Below are positions 41,784 through 51,100 of a DNA stretch of 64,000 bases, piece by piece. The stretch is from Bacteroidota bacterium. GTDB taxonomy: Bacteria > Bacteroidota > Bacteroidia > Chitinophagales > Chitinophagaceae. Made by a program: the position numbers and the translations under genes. Below the pieces are notes generated by a model, which searched no databases, was not told the origin of the DNA, and saw only the letters and a program-made list of their open reading frames with translations. The stretch spans positions 1 to 64,000 of the forward strand of contig JAFDYG010000540.1 in assembly GCA_018267545.1 (NCBI GenBank), given 5' to 3'. How positions within the stretch are numbered: the first letter of the stretch is position 1; every line of letters starts with the position of its first letter.

Positions 41784-42965
41784 ATGGCAAAAAGGCTCCC
41801 GTTTATCATTCTGCTTTGGCTGGCTGCTGATGTCTACTTTCAACAGGCTGTACAAACCTTTGCACATTCCAATGCATATTTATGGGTTTATTGGCTCATC
41901 GACCTACTGTTAATGAGTGGCATAATTACTGTGATTTTTGTCCGGCGTGGCTCACGTAGTCAGCAAAAGCTGATTGCCTGGCTAATGGGACTTATGCTGC
42001 TGACATTTATTCCCCGTCTATTTTCGCTGCCATTTTTGTTAGTTGAAGATATTACCCGGCTGTTTCGCGGGTTTCCGCCGAGGGCGCTTTGGGTAAGTGA
42101 GCTGTCCTTAGGTACGGCCTCCGTGCTGTTCCTAATTGTGCTGTTCGGTATTACGCGTGGTCGTCATTTTTATCGTGTAAGACGTGAAACGATCTATTGG
42201 TCGGACCTTCCCGAGGCTTTTGATGGGTTCACCATTACTCAGATAACAGACGTCCACTCCGGCAGCTTTACCGACGCTGCAGGAGTGCAAAAAGGGCTGG
42301 ACCTGGTCAACGCTCAGCAAAGCGACATCATTCTGTTCACCGGTGACCTTGTCAATAACCTGGCGTCTGAAATGAACAGATGGATACCTGCTTTTGCAGG
42401 ATTGAAAGCCCCGATGGGGAAATTTTCGGTACTGGGAAATCACGACTATGGCGATTATATCCAATGGGTAACACCGGAAGCTAAACAGGCTAATCTGACC
42501 CGGCTGAAACAAGTGCACACAGAGATTGGCTTTCGCCTGCTGCTGGATGAGGCGATCATCCTTCAAAAAGATGGTCAGTCCATTAATCTACTAGGTGTTG
42601 AGAACTGGGGCAAGGGCGGCTTCCATAAATATGGCGACTTAAAGAAAGCCACTGCGGATGTGCCTGATGATTCATTTAAGATCCTGATGTCACATGACCC
42701 TTCACACTGGGAAGCTGTAACGCTCGATCACAGCCAGCACATTCATCTTACTCTGTCGGGGCATACGCATGGCATGCAATTTGGCATCGAGCTGTTTGGT
42801 TATAAGTGGAGCCCTATCAAATATGTGTACAAACAATGGGCCGGCCTTTACCAGCACAAAGAACGCTTTTTGTATGTCAATCGGGGGTTCGGCTTCCTGG
42901 GGTTGAAGGGACGAATCGGTATGTGGCCGGAAGTGGCAGTGATCACCTTAAAGCGTAAATTATAA
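41784..42965 (+). CDS. Membrane-attached metallophosphoesterase, YkuE-like, 393 aa
   Basis: Four or so N-terminal transmembrane helices (residues 1-130), followed by a calcineurin-like phosphoesterase domain with ITQITDVHSGSF (the D-x-H metal motif), ILFTGDLVNN (GD), VLGNHDYGDY (GNHD) and LSGHTHGMQFG (GH-T-H). These are all the expected binuclear-metal ligands. It resembles YkuE/LpxG-like envelope phosphoesterases acting on lipid-linked substrates. The start is taken at ATG 41784. Codon use looks more AT-rich than the upstream half of the window. Confidence 0.9.
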   Translation: MAKRLPFIILLWLAADVYFQQAVQTFAHSNAYLWVYWLIDLLLMSGIITVIFVRRGSRSQQKLIAWLMGLMLLTFIPRLFSLPFLLVEDITRLFRGFPPRALWVSELSLGTASVLFLIVLFGITRGRHFYRVRRETIYWSDLPEAFDGFTITQITDVHSGSFTDAAGVQKGLDLVNAQQSDIILFTGDLVNNLASEMNRWIPAFAGLKAPMGKFSVLGNHDYGDYIQWVTPEAKQANLTRLKQVHTEIGFRLLLDEAIILQKDGQSINLLGVENWGKGGFHKYGDLKKATADVPDDSFKILMSHDPSHWEAVTLDHSQHIHLTLSGHTHGMQFGIELFGYKWSPIKYVYKQWAGLYQHKERFLYVNRGFGFLGLKGRIGMWPEVAVITLKRKL

Positions 42966-43012
42966 TATCGGCCGCACAGGTTTTATCAAGGAAGTATGTA
43001 GCACATAGTTAA

Positions 43013-44368
43013 TTAAATTTTGCGAAACGGAAAGACGGGTTCTATTTTGCTTTTATCATAACTATACTCATATAAACCCATTAAGTCCCCCCATTCATTA
43101 TTGCCATATTTGCTGGAATAAAAACGAATAAAGTATTTTGTTGCCGAACCTGAACTACCTTTTCTTTCCAGTACATTTCCTTTAAGACTAAATACACCTT
43201 CGTTTTTAAATTGCCTGCTTTTAATTAAATCATAATAATAACCGTACCCCACCGTGTGAGTTGATTGCGCCAGTACGTAATACTTTCCTTCTGCAGTGTA
43301 ATTGGTAACATAGCTCGAACTATTACCATACAATCCACTACTTGCGCCCCATGTACCAGTCAGCTTTTTCTTGTACTCCACATTGTTTTCGGCAACGCCA
43401 TTTATTTTTAAATTGAACAAAAGAAAATTTAACGCCATATCGGTTTCGCTGCCCAAAATCTTATCCGCCGAATTAATAACTGCTACATTAGAACCTACCT
43501 GAATCAGCAGCACCGTAGCTTTTATAACGTCACCATTGCCCGACCCGCCTTTAGTAATGCTATTGGATAGCATGTAATAAGGCAGCCCCTGACAGGTAAG
43601 TCCTTTTTGATGATCGCCCTTGTCAAATAAAAGATTGTTGGGGCCACCATGCAGGTTCCAGCCATCAAAAACCTCAAAGAAAATATGTTCCATATCCTTT
43701 TCTAAACTACCCGACGAATTTACCATGTTCATAAATTCAATCACTCTTTTCCCTTCGATCGTATTTTTTTCCAGCGTTAAGCTATTTCCCCCGGCCGACA
43801 AATTCCATGTAGGCGGAACAGTGATTGAGTAAACACTTTCTTTAGGTTTCTCAGCCGAATTTGCATCGTTGTTGCGTGCAGTTATTGTTTCGTTTAAGTC
43901 CAAACTGTTTATAAAACCCAATAATTGATTTTGATATTTATCCGTGTTGGTCATTATTACCACATTAGTCATTTTGCCGTTTCCTGTGGCGGTTATCAGT
44001 GTTACTACTCCTTTATTGGCGCCATCGGTATAATTGGCTTGCCCGGAAACAACGCTCCACCCCTTTTCGCTTTCCGGCGGCAGCATGGTTATCTCTCCGG
44101 AAACAGTTACACTGCCTTTCACCAGTTTATTCCAACTATTACTAAAGTTATCGTTTGCTGATGCATCGGTGGCTACAGCACGAAGAATTATTGCAGCCGC
44201 ATAACTGCCCGTTCCGTCGTCTTTGGTTGAAAGTTGCAATCCATTCTCCGACACTATTTTGTCCCAGCCTTTGGGCATTGCATAATTTATCACATCAAAT
44301 TTTTGCTTTTGGGAAAAAGCAGAAATGGAAACGAGTGCAATGAATAAAACGGAAAATACTTTTTTCAT
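43013..44368 (-). CDS. Exported protein of unknown function, 451 aa
   Basis: Signal peptide MKKVFSVLFIALVSISAFSQ. The mature part appears to contain repeated units built around SITVPPTWNLSAGGNSLTL and FDVINYAMPKGWDKIVSEN, suggesting internal duplication of a domain of about 150 residues, followed by a C-terminal GTWGASSGLYGNSSSY segment of lipocalin-like or beta-sandwich type with aromatic-rich strands. I do not recognise a family. It is relatively AT-rich, as is the preceding phosphoesterase gene, and stands alone. Confidence 0.7.
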   Translation of the reverse strand: MKKVFSVLFIALVSISAFSQKQKFDVINYAMPKGWDKIVSENGLQLSTKDDGTGSYAAAIILRAVATDASANDNFSNSWNKLVKGSVTVSGEITMLPPESEKGWSVVSGQANYTDGANKGVVTLITATGNGKMTNVVIMTNTDKYQNQLLGFINSLDLNETITARNNDANSAEKPKESVYSITVPPTWNLSAGGNSLTLEKNTIEGKRVIEFMNMVNSSGSLEKDMEHIFFEVFDGWNLHGGPNNLLFDKGDHQKGLTCQGLPYYMLSNSITKGGSGNGDVIKATVLLIQVGSNVAVINSADKILGSETDMALNFLLFNLKINGVAENNVEYKKKLTGTWGASSGLYGNSSSYVTNYTAEGKYYVLAQSTHTVGYGYYYDLIKSRQFKNEGVFSLKGNVLERKGSSGSATKYFIRFYSSKYGNNEWGDLMGLYEYSYDKSKIEPVFPFRKI

Positions 44369-44641
44369 ATACTAGATGTGTTTATGAAAGCATTGAGCAT
44401 AGGCCAGTTTATCAGCTTCCAAAGATGTTGTCGTAAAAGTATTTGAACAAAAAGGTCAGGTCAATCATTAAAAAAGATGATTCTTTGAAGAAAGTCAGAA
44501 AAAATGATTAAACCGCCTAATTCTTCCCAATCTGGAAAACGCGGAGAAAGAGGGATTGCCTGCGCGGCGGAGCCGTGCTCGGCGATCCCTTGGTGGGGGG
44601 CTTAAGTCCAAACCGATGTCCGTTTGCTTCGCTCACTCCCG

Positions 44642-44696
44642 TTTTTGTTTTGCGCATCCGCCGCGAGCAAGCTCGCGCGTCTGCCGCAAACAAAAA
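44642..44696. repeat. 55-bp imperfect inverted repeat (possible intergenic palindromic element)
   Basis: The outer arms TTTTTGTTTTGCG (44642-44654) and CGCAAACAAAAA (44685-44696) pair with one bulge. The inner part contains CGCGAGC-AA-GCTCGCG. It lies downstream of tRNA-Ser. Short frames in this block are spurious; it could be a family-wide intergenic repeat. The 365-bp stretch from 44369 to 44732 holds no gene. Confidence 0.5.
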
Positions 44697-44697
44697 T

Positions 44698-44715
44698 GCC
44701 CCGCCAAAGGCGGGG
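44698..44715 (-). terminator. Terminator of tRNA-Ser
   Basis: CCCCGCC (44699-44705), loop AAA, GGCGGGG (44709-44715). Read on the minus strand, the stem is followed by GCATTTTTG, a T tract. It lies 17 bases past the tRNA 3' end. Confidence 0.85.
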
Positions 44716-44732
44716 ACATCAGTTTGGTCTTG

Positions 44733-44817
44733 CGGAGAGAGAGGGATTCGAACCCCCGGAAGTGTTACCTTCAACGGTTTTCAAGACCGCCGCAATCGAC
44801 CGCTCTGCCATCTCTCC
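44733..44817 (-). tRNA. tRNA-Ser(UGA)
   Basis: An 85-nt type II tRNA without encoded CCA. The acceptor stem is GGAGAGA/TCTCTCC with discriminator G. The D-arm is followed by an anticodon arm whose loop CTTGAAA contains anticodon TGA. It has the long variable arm typical of tRNA-Ser and the T-arm motif GGTTCGAATCC. A consensus promoter lies immediately upstream and a terminator immediately downstream. Confidence 0.97.
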
Positions 44818-44822
44818 GGGCG

Positions 44823-44853
44823 CAAAATTAGGGTCTCTGGGTAAACAACCAAA
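44823..44853 (-). promoter_or_regulatory. Consensus promoter of tRNA-Ser
   Basis: On the minus strand TTTG (44853-44850), a 19-bp spacer, TAATTTTG (44830-44823). Both elements match the Bacteroidota consensus, and the -7 element ends 5 bases before the tRNA 5' end. Confidence 0.85.
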
Positions 44854-44910
44854 TATTTTTATTTTGATCTGCGTCAACAACTTTCTTGGTAATGCTTCTT
44901 AGCATTGTCT

Positions 44911-45660
44911 ATGAAATTAAAGGTAAAAAGCTCCGCGCTGCTAGCGCTCACTGCAGCTGCATTTATAGTGACTTTCCGGCTTCCGGCCATCCCTCAGCCG
45001 CCGGAATTTCATCAGTTCGCCGACGCCAGAACGCTGTATGGAATACCCAATTTTTTCAATGTCGTCAGCAACCTGCCTTTTTTATTGATATCGGTGTACG
45101 GGTGGAATTCGCTAAGAAGAAACCAGTCATCCTTGATGATCCGCCTCATCTATTCCATGCTTTTCCTGGGGATTGCGCTTACGGCATTCGGGTCGGCCTA
45201 TTATCATTACAATCCCGGCAATAAAACCCTGGTTTGGGACCGGCTGCCCCTAACGACTATTTTCATGGCGGCGACTTGTGCCGCTATCGCCGAGCTCGTC
45301 AGCGAACGGCTGGCCCTTTTCCTGCTTTTTCCCTTGCTGCTGACCGGAGCAGGAAGCGTGATTTGGTGGAGCCACTCGCAGGAGCAGGGGCATGGAGACC
45401 TGCGGCTTTACTTTTTGGTCCAGTATTATCCAATGGTCCTCATCCCTACCCTATTGCTCCTTTATTATAAGCCCGTTCATAAGCCCGTCCTGCGGAGTCT
45501 TACCGGGGTCGTCGGCTGGTACGTCATCGCCAAAATTTTCGAGCACTGGGATATCCCGGTCTATCGGGCGCTGGGTATCAGCGGACATACGCTGAAGCAT
45601 CTCGCCGCGGCGGTTTCGACAGGATATTTTGTGGTCCTTTATAAAAGGAGAAGCTCGTAA
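44911..45660 (+). CDS. Alkaline-ceramidase-like (CREST superfamily) membrane protein, 249 aa
   Basis: A polytopic protein with about seven helices and the histidine/aspartate pattern of the ceramidase/CREST hydrolases: GIPNFFNVVSNLPF with its conserved Ser, SAYYHYNPGNKTLVWDRLPL (His and Asp), and the C-terminal SGHTLKHLAAA (H-x-x-x-H). Family members cleave amide bonds of ceramides with a zinc site. Sphingolipids are common in Bacteroidota, so a lipid-remodelling role fits, but substrate and activity are inferred. The ATG at 44911 is preferred over TTG 44905. Confidence 0.82.
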   Translation: MKLKVKSSALLALTAAAFIVTFRLPAIPQPPEFHQFADARTLYGIPNFFNVVSNLPFLLISVYGWNSLRRNQSSLMIRLIYSMLFLGIALTAFGSAYYHYNPGNKTLVWDRLPLTTIFMAATCAAIAELVSERLALFLLFPLLLTGAGSVIWWSHSQEQGHGDLRLYFLVQYYPMVLIPTLLLLYYKPVHKPVLRSLTGVVGWYVIAKIFEHWDIPVYRALGISGHTLKHLAAAVSTGYFVVLYKRRSS

Positions 45661-45663
45661 ATT

Positions 45664-45681
45664 AGACGATGTAAATCGTCT
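45664..45681. promoter_or_regulatory. Inverted repeat just before a Crp/Fnr gene
   Basis: AGACGAT-GTAA-ATCGTCT, perfect 7-bp arms, ending 1 base before the ATG at 45683. It is a candidate autoregulatory operator, or a hairpin in the mRNA at the translation start. Confidence 0.5.
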
Positions 45682-45682
45682 T

Positions 45683-46252
45683 ATGAATAAGGAAGTCATC
45701 CGTTTTTTGAGTCAGCTTACGCCGCTGAGCGAGGAGCTGGAGAACAGGCTCAATCTAATCCTAAAGGGACAAACTTTAAAAAAAAAGGAGTTTTTACTAA
45801 GAAGCGGCGAGGTGTGCAGCAATATTTACTATCTCGAGAAGGGACTCGTCAGGGTATTTTATACCGACGAGGAGGGAGAGCAGTGGTGCTCGGGGCTCCT
45901 TTCGGAAGGCGCCGTATGTATCGCAGTGCCCAGCTTCTTCCACCGGAAACGAAGCGAAGAGAGCATCCAGGCGATCGAGGATACCACGGTATATTATCAT
46001 AGCTATGAAGAGCTGGAAGCCTTGTATAAAGAGTTTCCCGAGTACAATATCATCGCCCGCAAGCTTATCACAGAATATTATGTACTCAGCGAGGAACGTA
46101 ATTTCTGGCTGAGAAAGCACTCCGCCGAAAAGAAGTACCAGTTCTTCAAGGAGCGATTCGGAGACACGGCCGGGCGGTTTCCCATAAAGGATATCGCATC
46201 TTATCTGGGCATAAAGATCGAGACGCTAAGCAGGCTCAGGGGAAAATTCTAA
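45683..46252 (+). CDS. Crp/Fnr-family transcriptional regulator, 189 aa
   Basis: A cyclic-nucleotide-binding-like domain (LLRSGEVCSNIYYLEKGLVRVFYTDEEGEQ) and a C-terminal HTH (FPIKDIASYLGIKIETLSRLRGKF). No Fnr-type cysteine cluster. The ATG at 45683 (MNKEVIRFLSQL) was chosen over a start 54 bases upstream, which would overlap the ceramidase-like gene. An 18-bp inverted repeat lies directly before the start. Its targets may be itself, the upstream ceramidase-like gene, or the RND operon downstream. Confidence 0.88.
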   Translation: MNKEVIRFLSQLTPLSEELENRLNLILKGQTLKKKEFLLRSGEVCSNIYYLEKGLVRVFYTDEEGEQWCSGLLSEGAVCIAVPSFFHRKRSEESIQAIEDTTVYYHSYEELEALYKEFPEYNIIARKLITEYYVLSEERNFWLRKHSAEKKYQFFKERFGDTAGRFPIKDIASYLGIKIETLSRLRGKF

Positions 46253-46298
46253 AAGAAGAATTTACAAAATTTCATCTATCTTAGTGACTTCAAGCTAC

Positions 46299-46673
46299 AT
46301 GAACCAGAAACAAATCGGAATCAGGTTTTTTGCCTTTCGGCTGCTGCTGCTCTGCGGCTACCTGTTCCTTTTTGCTTCCCAGTCGAACGGCCGCTACTTT
46401 ACAACTGCCAATTTCTTCGTCTACGGCCCCCATCACCAGGTGCATATCAGCAAAACCGTTCACAGCGTAGCCTTGCAAATCAGGACACAGGCCCCCGTCC
46501 ATCTCAGCGTCGACAAGCGCTTCGACTGGCAGGCGGAAATAAGCCCCGTGTTCTCTCACTCTCCTATCCCGGTTGCCTACCAGGAGACCATTTCTTCCTT
46601 TTTCTTACCCTCTTTTGTCCCCTCTTCCCCGGACCTTTCCGCCAATGCTCTTCGAGGGCCTCCCCGTGCTTAA
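46299..46673 (+). CDS. Hypothetical small protein preceding the RND operon, 124 aa
   Basis: I do not recognise a family. The first 30 residues contain a hydrophobic helix (FFAFRLLLLCGYLFLFASQS) that could be a signal peptide or anchor, followed by a beta-rich segment (YFTTANFFVYGPHHQVHISKTVHSVALQIR). A TATCTTAG, a weak -7 element, lies at 46277-46284. A hairpin beginning just before its stop separates it from the TolC-like gene, so it may be a leader gene of the efflux operon. Confidence 0.55.
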   Translation: MNQKQIGIRFFAFRLLLLCGYLFLFASQSNGRYFTTANFFVYGPHHQVHISKTVHSVALQIRTQAPVHLSVDKRFDWQAEISPVFSHSPIPVAYQETISSFFLPSFVPSSPDLSANALRGPPRA

Positions 46674-46723
46674 CCCTGGTTGCTTGCCCTTTCTTTCTTT
46701 TCTGACCAAGGGTTAAGTTTTTT
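46669..46723 (+). terminator. Hairpin with T tract between the small gene and the RND operon
   Basis: CTTAACCCTGGT (46669-46680) pairs with ACCAAGGGTTAAG (46705-46717) with one bulged A, then TTTTTT (46718-46723). It resembles an intrinsic terminator or attenuator. It begins a few bases before the stop at 46671-46673. Confidence 0.65.
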
Positions 46724-46740
46724 CATTTCAAACGATTATT

Positions 46741-48150
46741 ATGATGGCTGTTTCGTGCAAAAGAACGGCCCGTTTCCTCGTTGGAGCCCTGCTCTTCGTG
46801 GCGACGGCACAGCATTCCCGCGCACAAAAAAAAGTTACGTATTCGCTCGCCGAATTAGCCGACTCCGCTAACCGGCATTTCCCAAGACTTCTCGAAAAAC
46901 AAGCGCTGACGCAAAGCGCACAAGCCGGCATCGCCGAGGCAAAACATTCCTTCCTTCCCCAGGCTATCCTGGTAGAGGAATTATCGGTAGGCTCTGCAAA
47001 CGATCTCACCGGCCCGTTTCTACCCGTACCCGGAACGCTCCATTCCATCTCCGGCAGTATCACCGGAGCGTCCAATTACCAGACCGTCACGGGTAACCTG
47101 GCATCCCTTTATGCCCAGTACGACCTCGTCAATTTCGGACTTCGCGGCGCAAAGGTTGCCAATGCACGCGCCTATGCTAACCTGACGCAGGCCGACCTTG
47201 AAAAGGAACGCTATCTCGTCAAATGGGATATCGGCAGGCTGTATTTCAATATCCTTCACCATCGCTACCAGCTGGCGGTGATCGAGGAAAATATCCGCCG
47301 CTACGAGGCCATGTACCTGATCACCCGCGCCCTTACCGGCTCGGGGGTCAACCCCGGTGTGGATTCGTCGCTGGCAAGGGCGGGACTCTCCCGGACGCGC
47401 ATCGACTACAACGAGATGACGGGACAGCTGCACCGGATGGAACAGCAGCTCAGCTATCTCACCGGCATCCCCAGCCCCGAAATTCCCCTGGATACCGCGG
47501 CCATCCGCAACCTGATCGCTCCTACCCTTCCATCGGACGGAACGACACAGGCTACTGCCTCCAATCCCCTGGTCGATTATTTCGTCAAACAAAAGTTTCA
47601 ATATGACGCCGAGGTAACCCTTGCGCGGAAAAGCTATCTACCGAAAATCGTCCTCGGCGCCGGCGGATGGGCCCGCGGCTCTTCCATTCAATATAATAAT
47701 GTGTACAAAAGTGCCGGGGAAGGTCTGGGTTATCAACGGCTCAACTACCTGGCGGGTGTCGGGCTTACGTACGACCTCTTCAACGGCATCCACCGCCGGG
47801 ACCGGCTGAACGTGCTGAGCCAGCAGGCCAACGCCGCCGGCTATGCACAGCAGCAGCAGGAGCTGGCATTGAACAACCAGGCGATACAGGCAGACGAGTC
47901 GATAAGAGTCGCCAGGGCCAACCTGACCGAGCTGCCGGCTCAGCTGCACGCCGCTACCGAAGCCTATAAGCAAAAAATGGCGCAGTACAAGGCCGGGATT
48001 ATCAATTTCGTCGACCTCGCCAATGCCTCTTTCGAGCTGTTCCAGGCACAGTCGGGTTATATCCAGACTCTCAACGAGTGGTATACGGCCAGTCTCGACA
48101 AGGCAGCCGCTACGGGTAACCTCGATCCATTTATTCAAACAGTAAAATAA
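46741..48150 (+). CDS. TolC-family outer-membrane efflux channel, 469 aa
   Basis: Signal peptide (FLVGALLFVATAQHSRAQ) and the two-repeat alpha-helical/barrel layout of the outer-membrane factor family (TYSLAELADSANRHFPRLLEKQAL, TQADLEKERYLVKWDIGRLYFNIL, AQYKAGIINFVDLANASFELFQAQ). It forms the outer-membrane exit duct of the pump encoded next. It starts 17 bases after the T-tract hairpin and ends 5 bases before the permease. Confidence 0.9.
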   Translation: MMAVSCKRTARFLVGALLFVATAQHSRAQKKVTYSLAELADSANRHFPRLLEKQALTQSAQAGIAEAKHSFLPQAILVEELSVGSANDLTGPFLPVPGTLHSISGSITGASNYQTVTGNLASLYAQYDLVNFGLRGAKVANARAYANLTQADLEKERYLVKWDIGRLYFNILHHRYQLAVIEENIRRYEAMYLITRALTGSGVNPGVDSSLARAGLSRTRIDYNEMTGQLHRMEQQLSYLTGIPSPEIPLDTAAIRNLIAPTLPSDGTTQATASNPLVDYFVKQKFQYDAEVTLARKSYLPKIVLGAGGWARGSSIQYNNVYKSAGEGLGYQRLNYLAGVGLTYDLFNGIHRRDRLNVLSQQANAAGYAQQQQELALNNQAIQADESIRVARANLTELPAQLHAATEAYKQKMAQYKAGIINFVDLANASFELFQAQSGYIQTLNEWYTASLDKAAATGNLDPFIQTVK

Positions 48151-48155
48151 TCACC

Positions 48156-51100
48156 ATGGTAAGATTAGCTGTAAAGAGGCCCATTACTATCGTGGTGCTT
48201 TTTACCGGTTTGTTACTTTTCTCAGTGATGGCGGTACGTTCCATTTCGATCGACATCTTCCCCAATCTCAACATGCCCGTTATCTATGTCATCCAGCAGT
48301 ATGGAGGAATGACGGCCAAACAAATGGAGGGTTTCTTCTCGACCCGTATGCAGGATCACTTCCTTTACATCGACGGCGTCAGTAACATCGAAAGCAAGAA
48401 CATACAGGGTCTGACCCTGATCAAGCTGAGTTTCTATGAAGGTACCGATATGGCCGAAGCCGCGGCCGAGGTCGCCATCCAGGTCAACCGATGTCAGGCC
48501 TTCTTTCCACCCGGCGCCCTGCCTCCGGAGGTGGTGCGCTTCGACGCGTCCTCCCTCCCCGTCGGCGAGCTGGTGTTCAGCAGCAAGACCCGTTCGCTGA
48601 ACGATATCTTCGATATGGCCGGTACGCTCGTCCGGCCGCTGTTCGGGAAGGTGCCGGGGCTTTCCGCGCCGCCGCCATTCGGTTCGAACGCCCGCTCGGT
48701 AATCATCAAGGTAGACCCGGCAAAGCTGAGAGAGTACAATCTTTCTCCCGAAACGGTGGTCGAGGCGCTGGGTAAAAACAACTCGATGACGCCTTCGGGA
48801 AGCGTGCGGATCGATAGCACGATCTACATCGCTTCCACCAATTCGCAGGAAGAAAAGATAAAGGACTTCGGAGATATCCCCATCGCCACTTCAGGGATGA
48901 GCATGATTACGGCAAAAGACATCGCCAAGGTTGAGGACGCCGCGGATATCGTCGTCGACTATGCCCTGGTCAATGGAAAGCGCTCCGTTTATTTCCCTAT
49001 CGTAAAGACTCCCAGCGCCTCCACCTGGGACGTCGTTCAGGGGCTGCGCGGTGAAATCCCCGAGATGCAGAGCCTGCTGCCGGATGACGTCCACCTGAGC
49101 TATGAGTTCGACCAAAGCATCTTTGTGATGAACGCGGCCAAAAGCCTGATGACCGAAGGCATCCTCGGCGCTCTGCTGACCGGTCTGATGGTGCTGCTCT
49201 TCCTCCGTGACTGGCGCAGCAGCCTGGTCGTGATCATCACGATTCCCGTAGCGGTGCTCAGCACCGTGCTTTTCCTCAAGCTCGCCGGGCAGACGATCAA
49301 TATCATGACGCTGAGCGGGCTTGCGCTGGCCATCGGGATCCTGGTCGACCAGGCCACCGTGACTATCGAGAATATCCACCAGCATCTGGAAATGAACAAG
49401 CCCAAGCGAAGGGCGATCCTGGACGCTTGTACCGAGATCTCATTCCCGCTGCTGCTGATCTTGCTTTGTATCCTCGCAGTATTCGCCCCTTCCTTCGTGA
49501 TGAAGGGCGTACCGAAAGCCATGTTCCTTCCACTGGCGCTTTCCATCGCCTTTGCCATGATCATCTCCTTTATTGCCGCTCAGACCCTGGTCCCCATTCT
49601 ATCCAACTGGCTGCTGAAGGCCGAGATGTTCCAGTACCATCACACCGGCATTCATGCCCATGCGGGCCTGGCGCTCGACGATAAAGAGGTGGGCGAAGTG
49701 GAGATGCACACCCGGCAGGACGCCCAGCACAAGGAAGAGAACGGGCTGTTCCAGCGATGGAAAATGGGATTGCTCAACCTGCTCAATCGCTGGATGCCGC
49801 GCCGCAAGGGAATCGTGATAGCCTACCTGATTGTCGCCCTTGGCCTGGCAGCCGGAGGCGTGGCGATCATCGGCAAGGACATGCTCCCTCATTCCAACGC
49901 CGGACAGATGCAGCTGCGCATCCGGGAGCCGGATGGCACGAGGCTCGAAGTATCCGAAAGGACGGTGAAGGGCATTCTTACGATCATCGACTCGACGGTC
50001 GGCGGTCACGTTGCCATCACCTCGGCCTTCGTCGGCACCGTATCGCCCAACTACGGGCACAGCAATCTCTACGTCTTCAACAGCGGGCCGCACGAAGCCG
50101 TGCTGCAAGTTCAGCTGGAAGAAGACTACAAGGTCAATATGGACGACCTCAAAGACAGGATCAGGGCCAATATTTCGGCCAAATATCCAACGGTCAGGCT
50201 TTCCTTCGAGCCCATCGAGCTCACCGAGAAGCTGATGTCCCAGGGTGCGGCGACGCCCATCGAGGTGCGGGTAGCATCGAAAAACCTGAATGACATCACC
50301 AGCTATTCGGATCGCCTGGTGCAGAGGCTGCGGGCTGTTTCTTTCCTGCGTGACGTCCAGGTCTCCCAGCCGATGAAATTCCCGACGCTCAAGATCCGGA
50401 TGGACAGGCAGAAGCTGGCGCAGATGGGGCTGGGTATCGACGTGGTGTCGAAGAGCATCTCCGACGCAACGGCCTCCTCCCGCTATACGCTGAAGAACCT
50501 CTGGCTGGACGATACCAAGCAGTATACCTACAATGCACAGGTGCAGATTCCGGAGTATATGATGAACTCGGTTCAGCAGCTAAGGGAGGTGCCCATCCTT
50601 CCCGGGAAGATGCGGCCTGTGCTGGCCGACGTAGCCGATATCGTCGTCGATTCCCTGCCGGGCGAGTATGACAGGGCCGGCCCCCGCCGGTTTATTACCA
50701 TCAACGCCAATATCAACCACAAGGACCTTGGCTCAGCCACTGCGGCCGTGCAGAAGGCCATCGATGAGATGGGCACGCCACCGCGTGGGGTCGTCGCGGA
50801 AATCAGGGGACTGTCGTCCCTGCTCAAGGAGACCTTCAGCTCCCTGCAAAGCGGGCTTTTGGCGGCCATCATCGTTATCCTGCTGCTGCTGACGGCCAAC
50901 TACCAATCCTTCGGGTTGTCGATAGCGGTGCTGTCGACGGTTCCTGCCGTAATAACCGGCGCCCTGCTGTTTTTGCTGGCCACGGGCTCGACGCTCAACC
51001 TCCAGTCGTATATGGGCATCATCATGTCGGTAGGTGTTTCGGTGGCCAATGCCATTCTTATCGTCACCAATGCAGAGACGCTGCGACAGGAATACAAGGA

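Noticed and set aside
44517-44902. Several 80-90-codon frames around the tRNA
   Set aside because: They run through tRNA-Ser and the palindromic repeat; such frames are a known annotation artefact.
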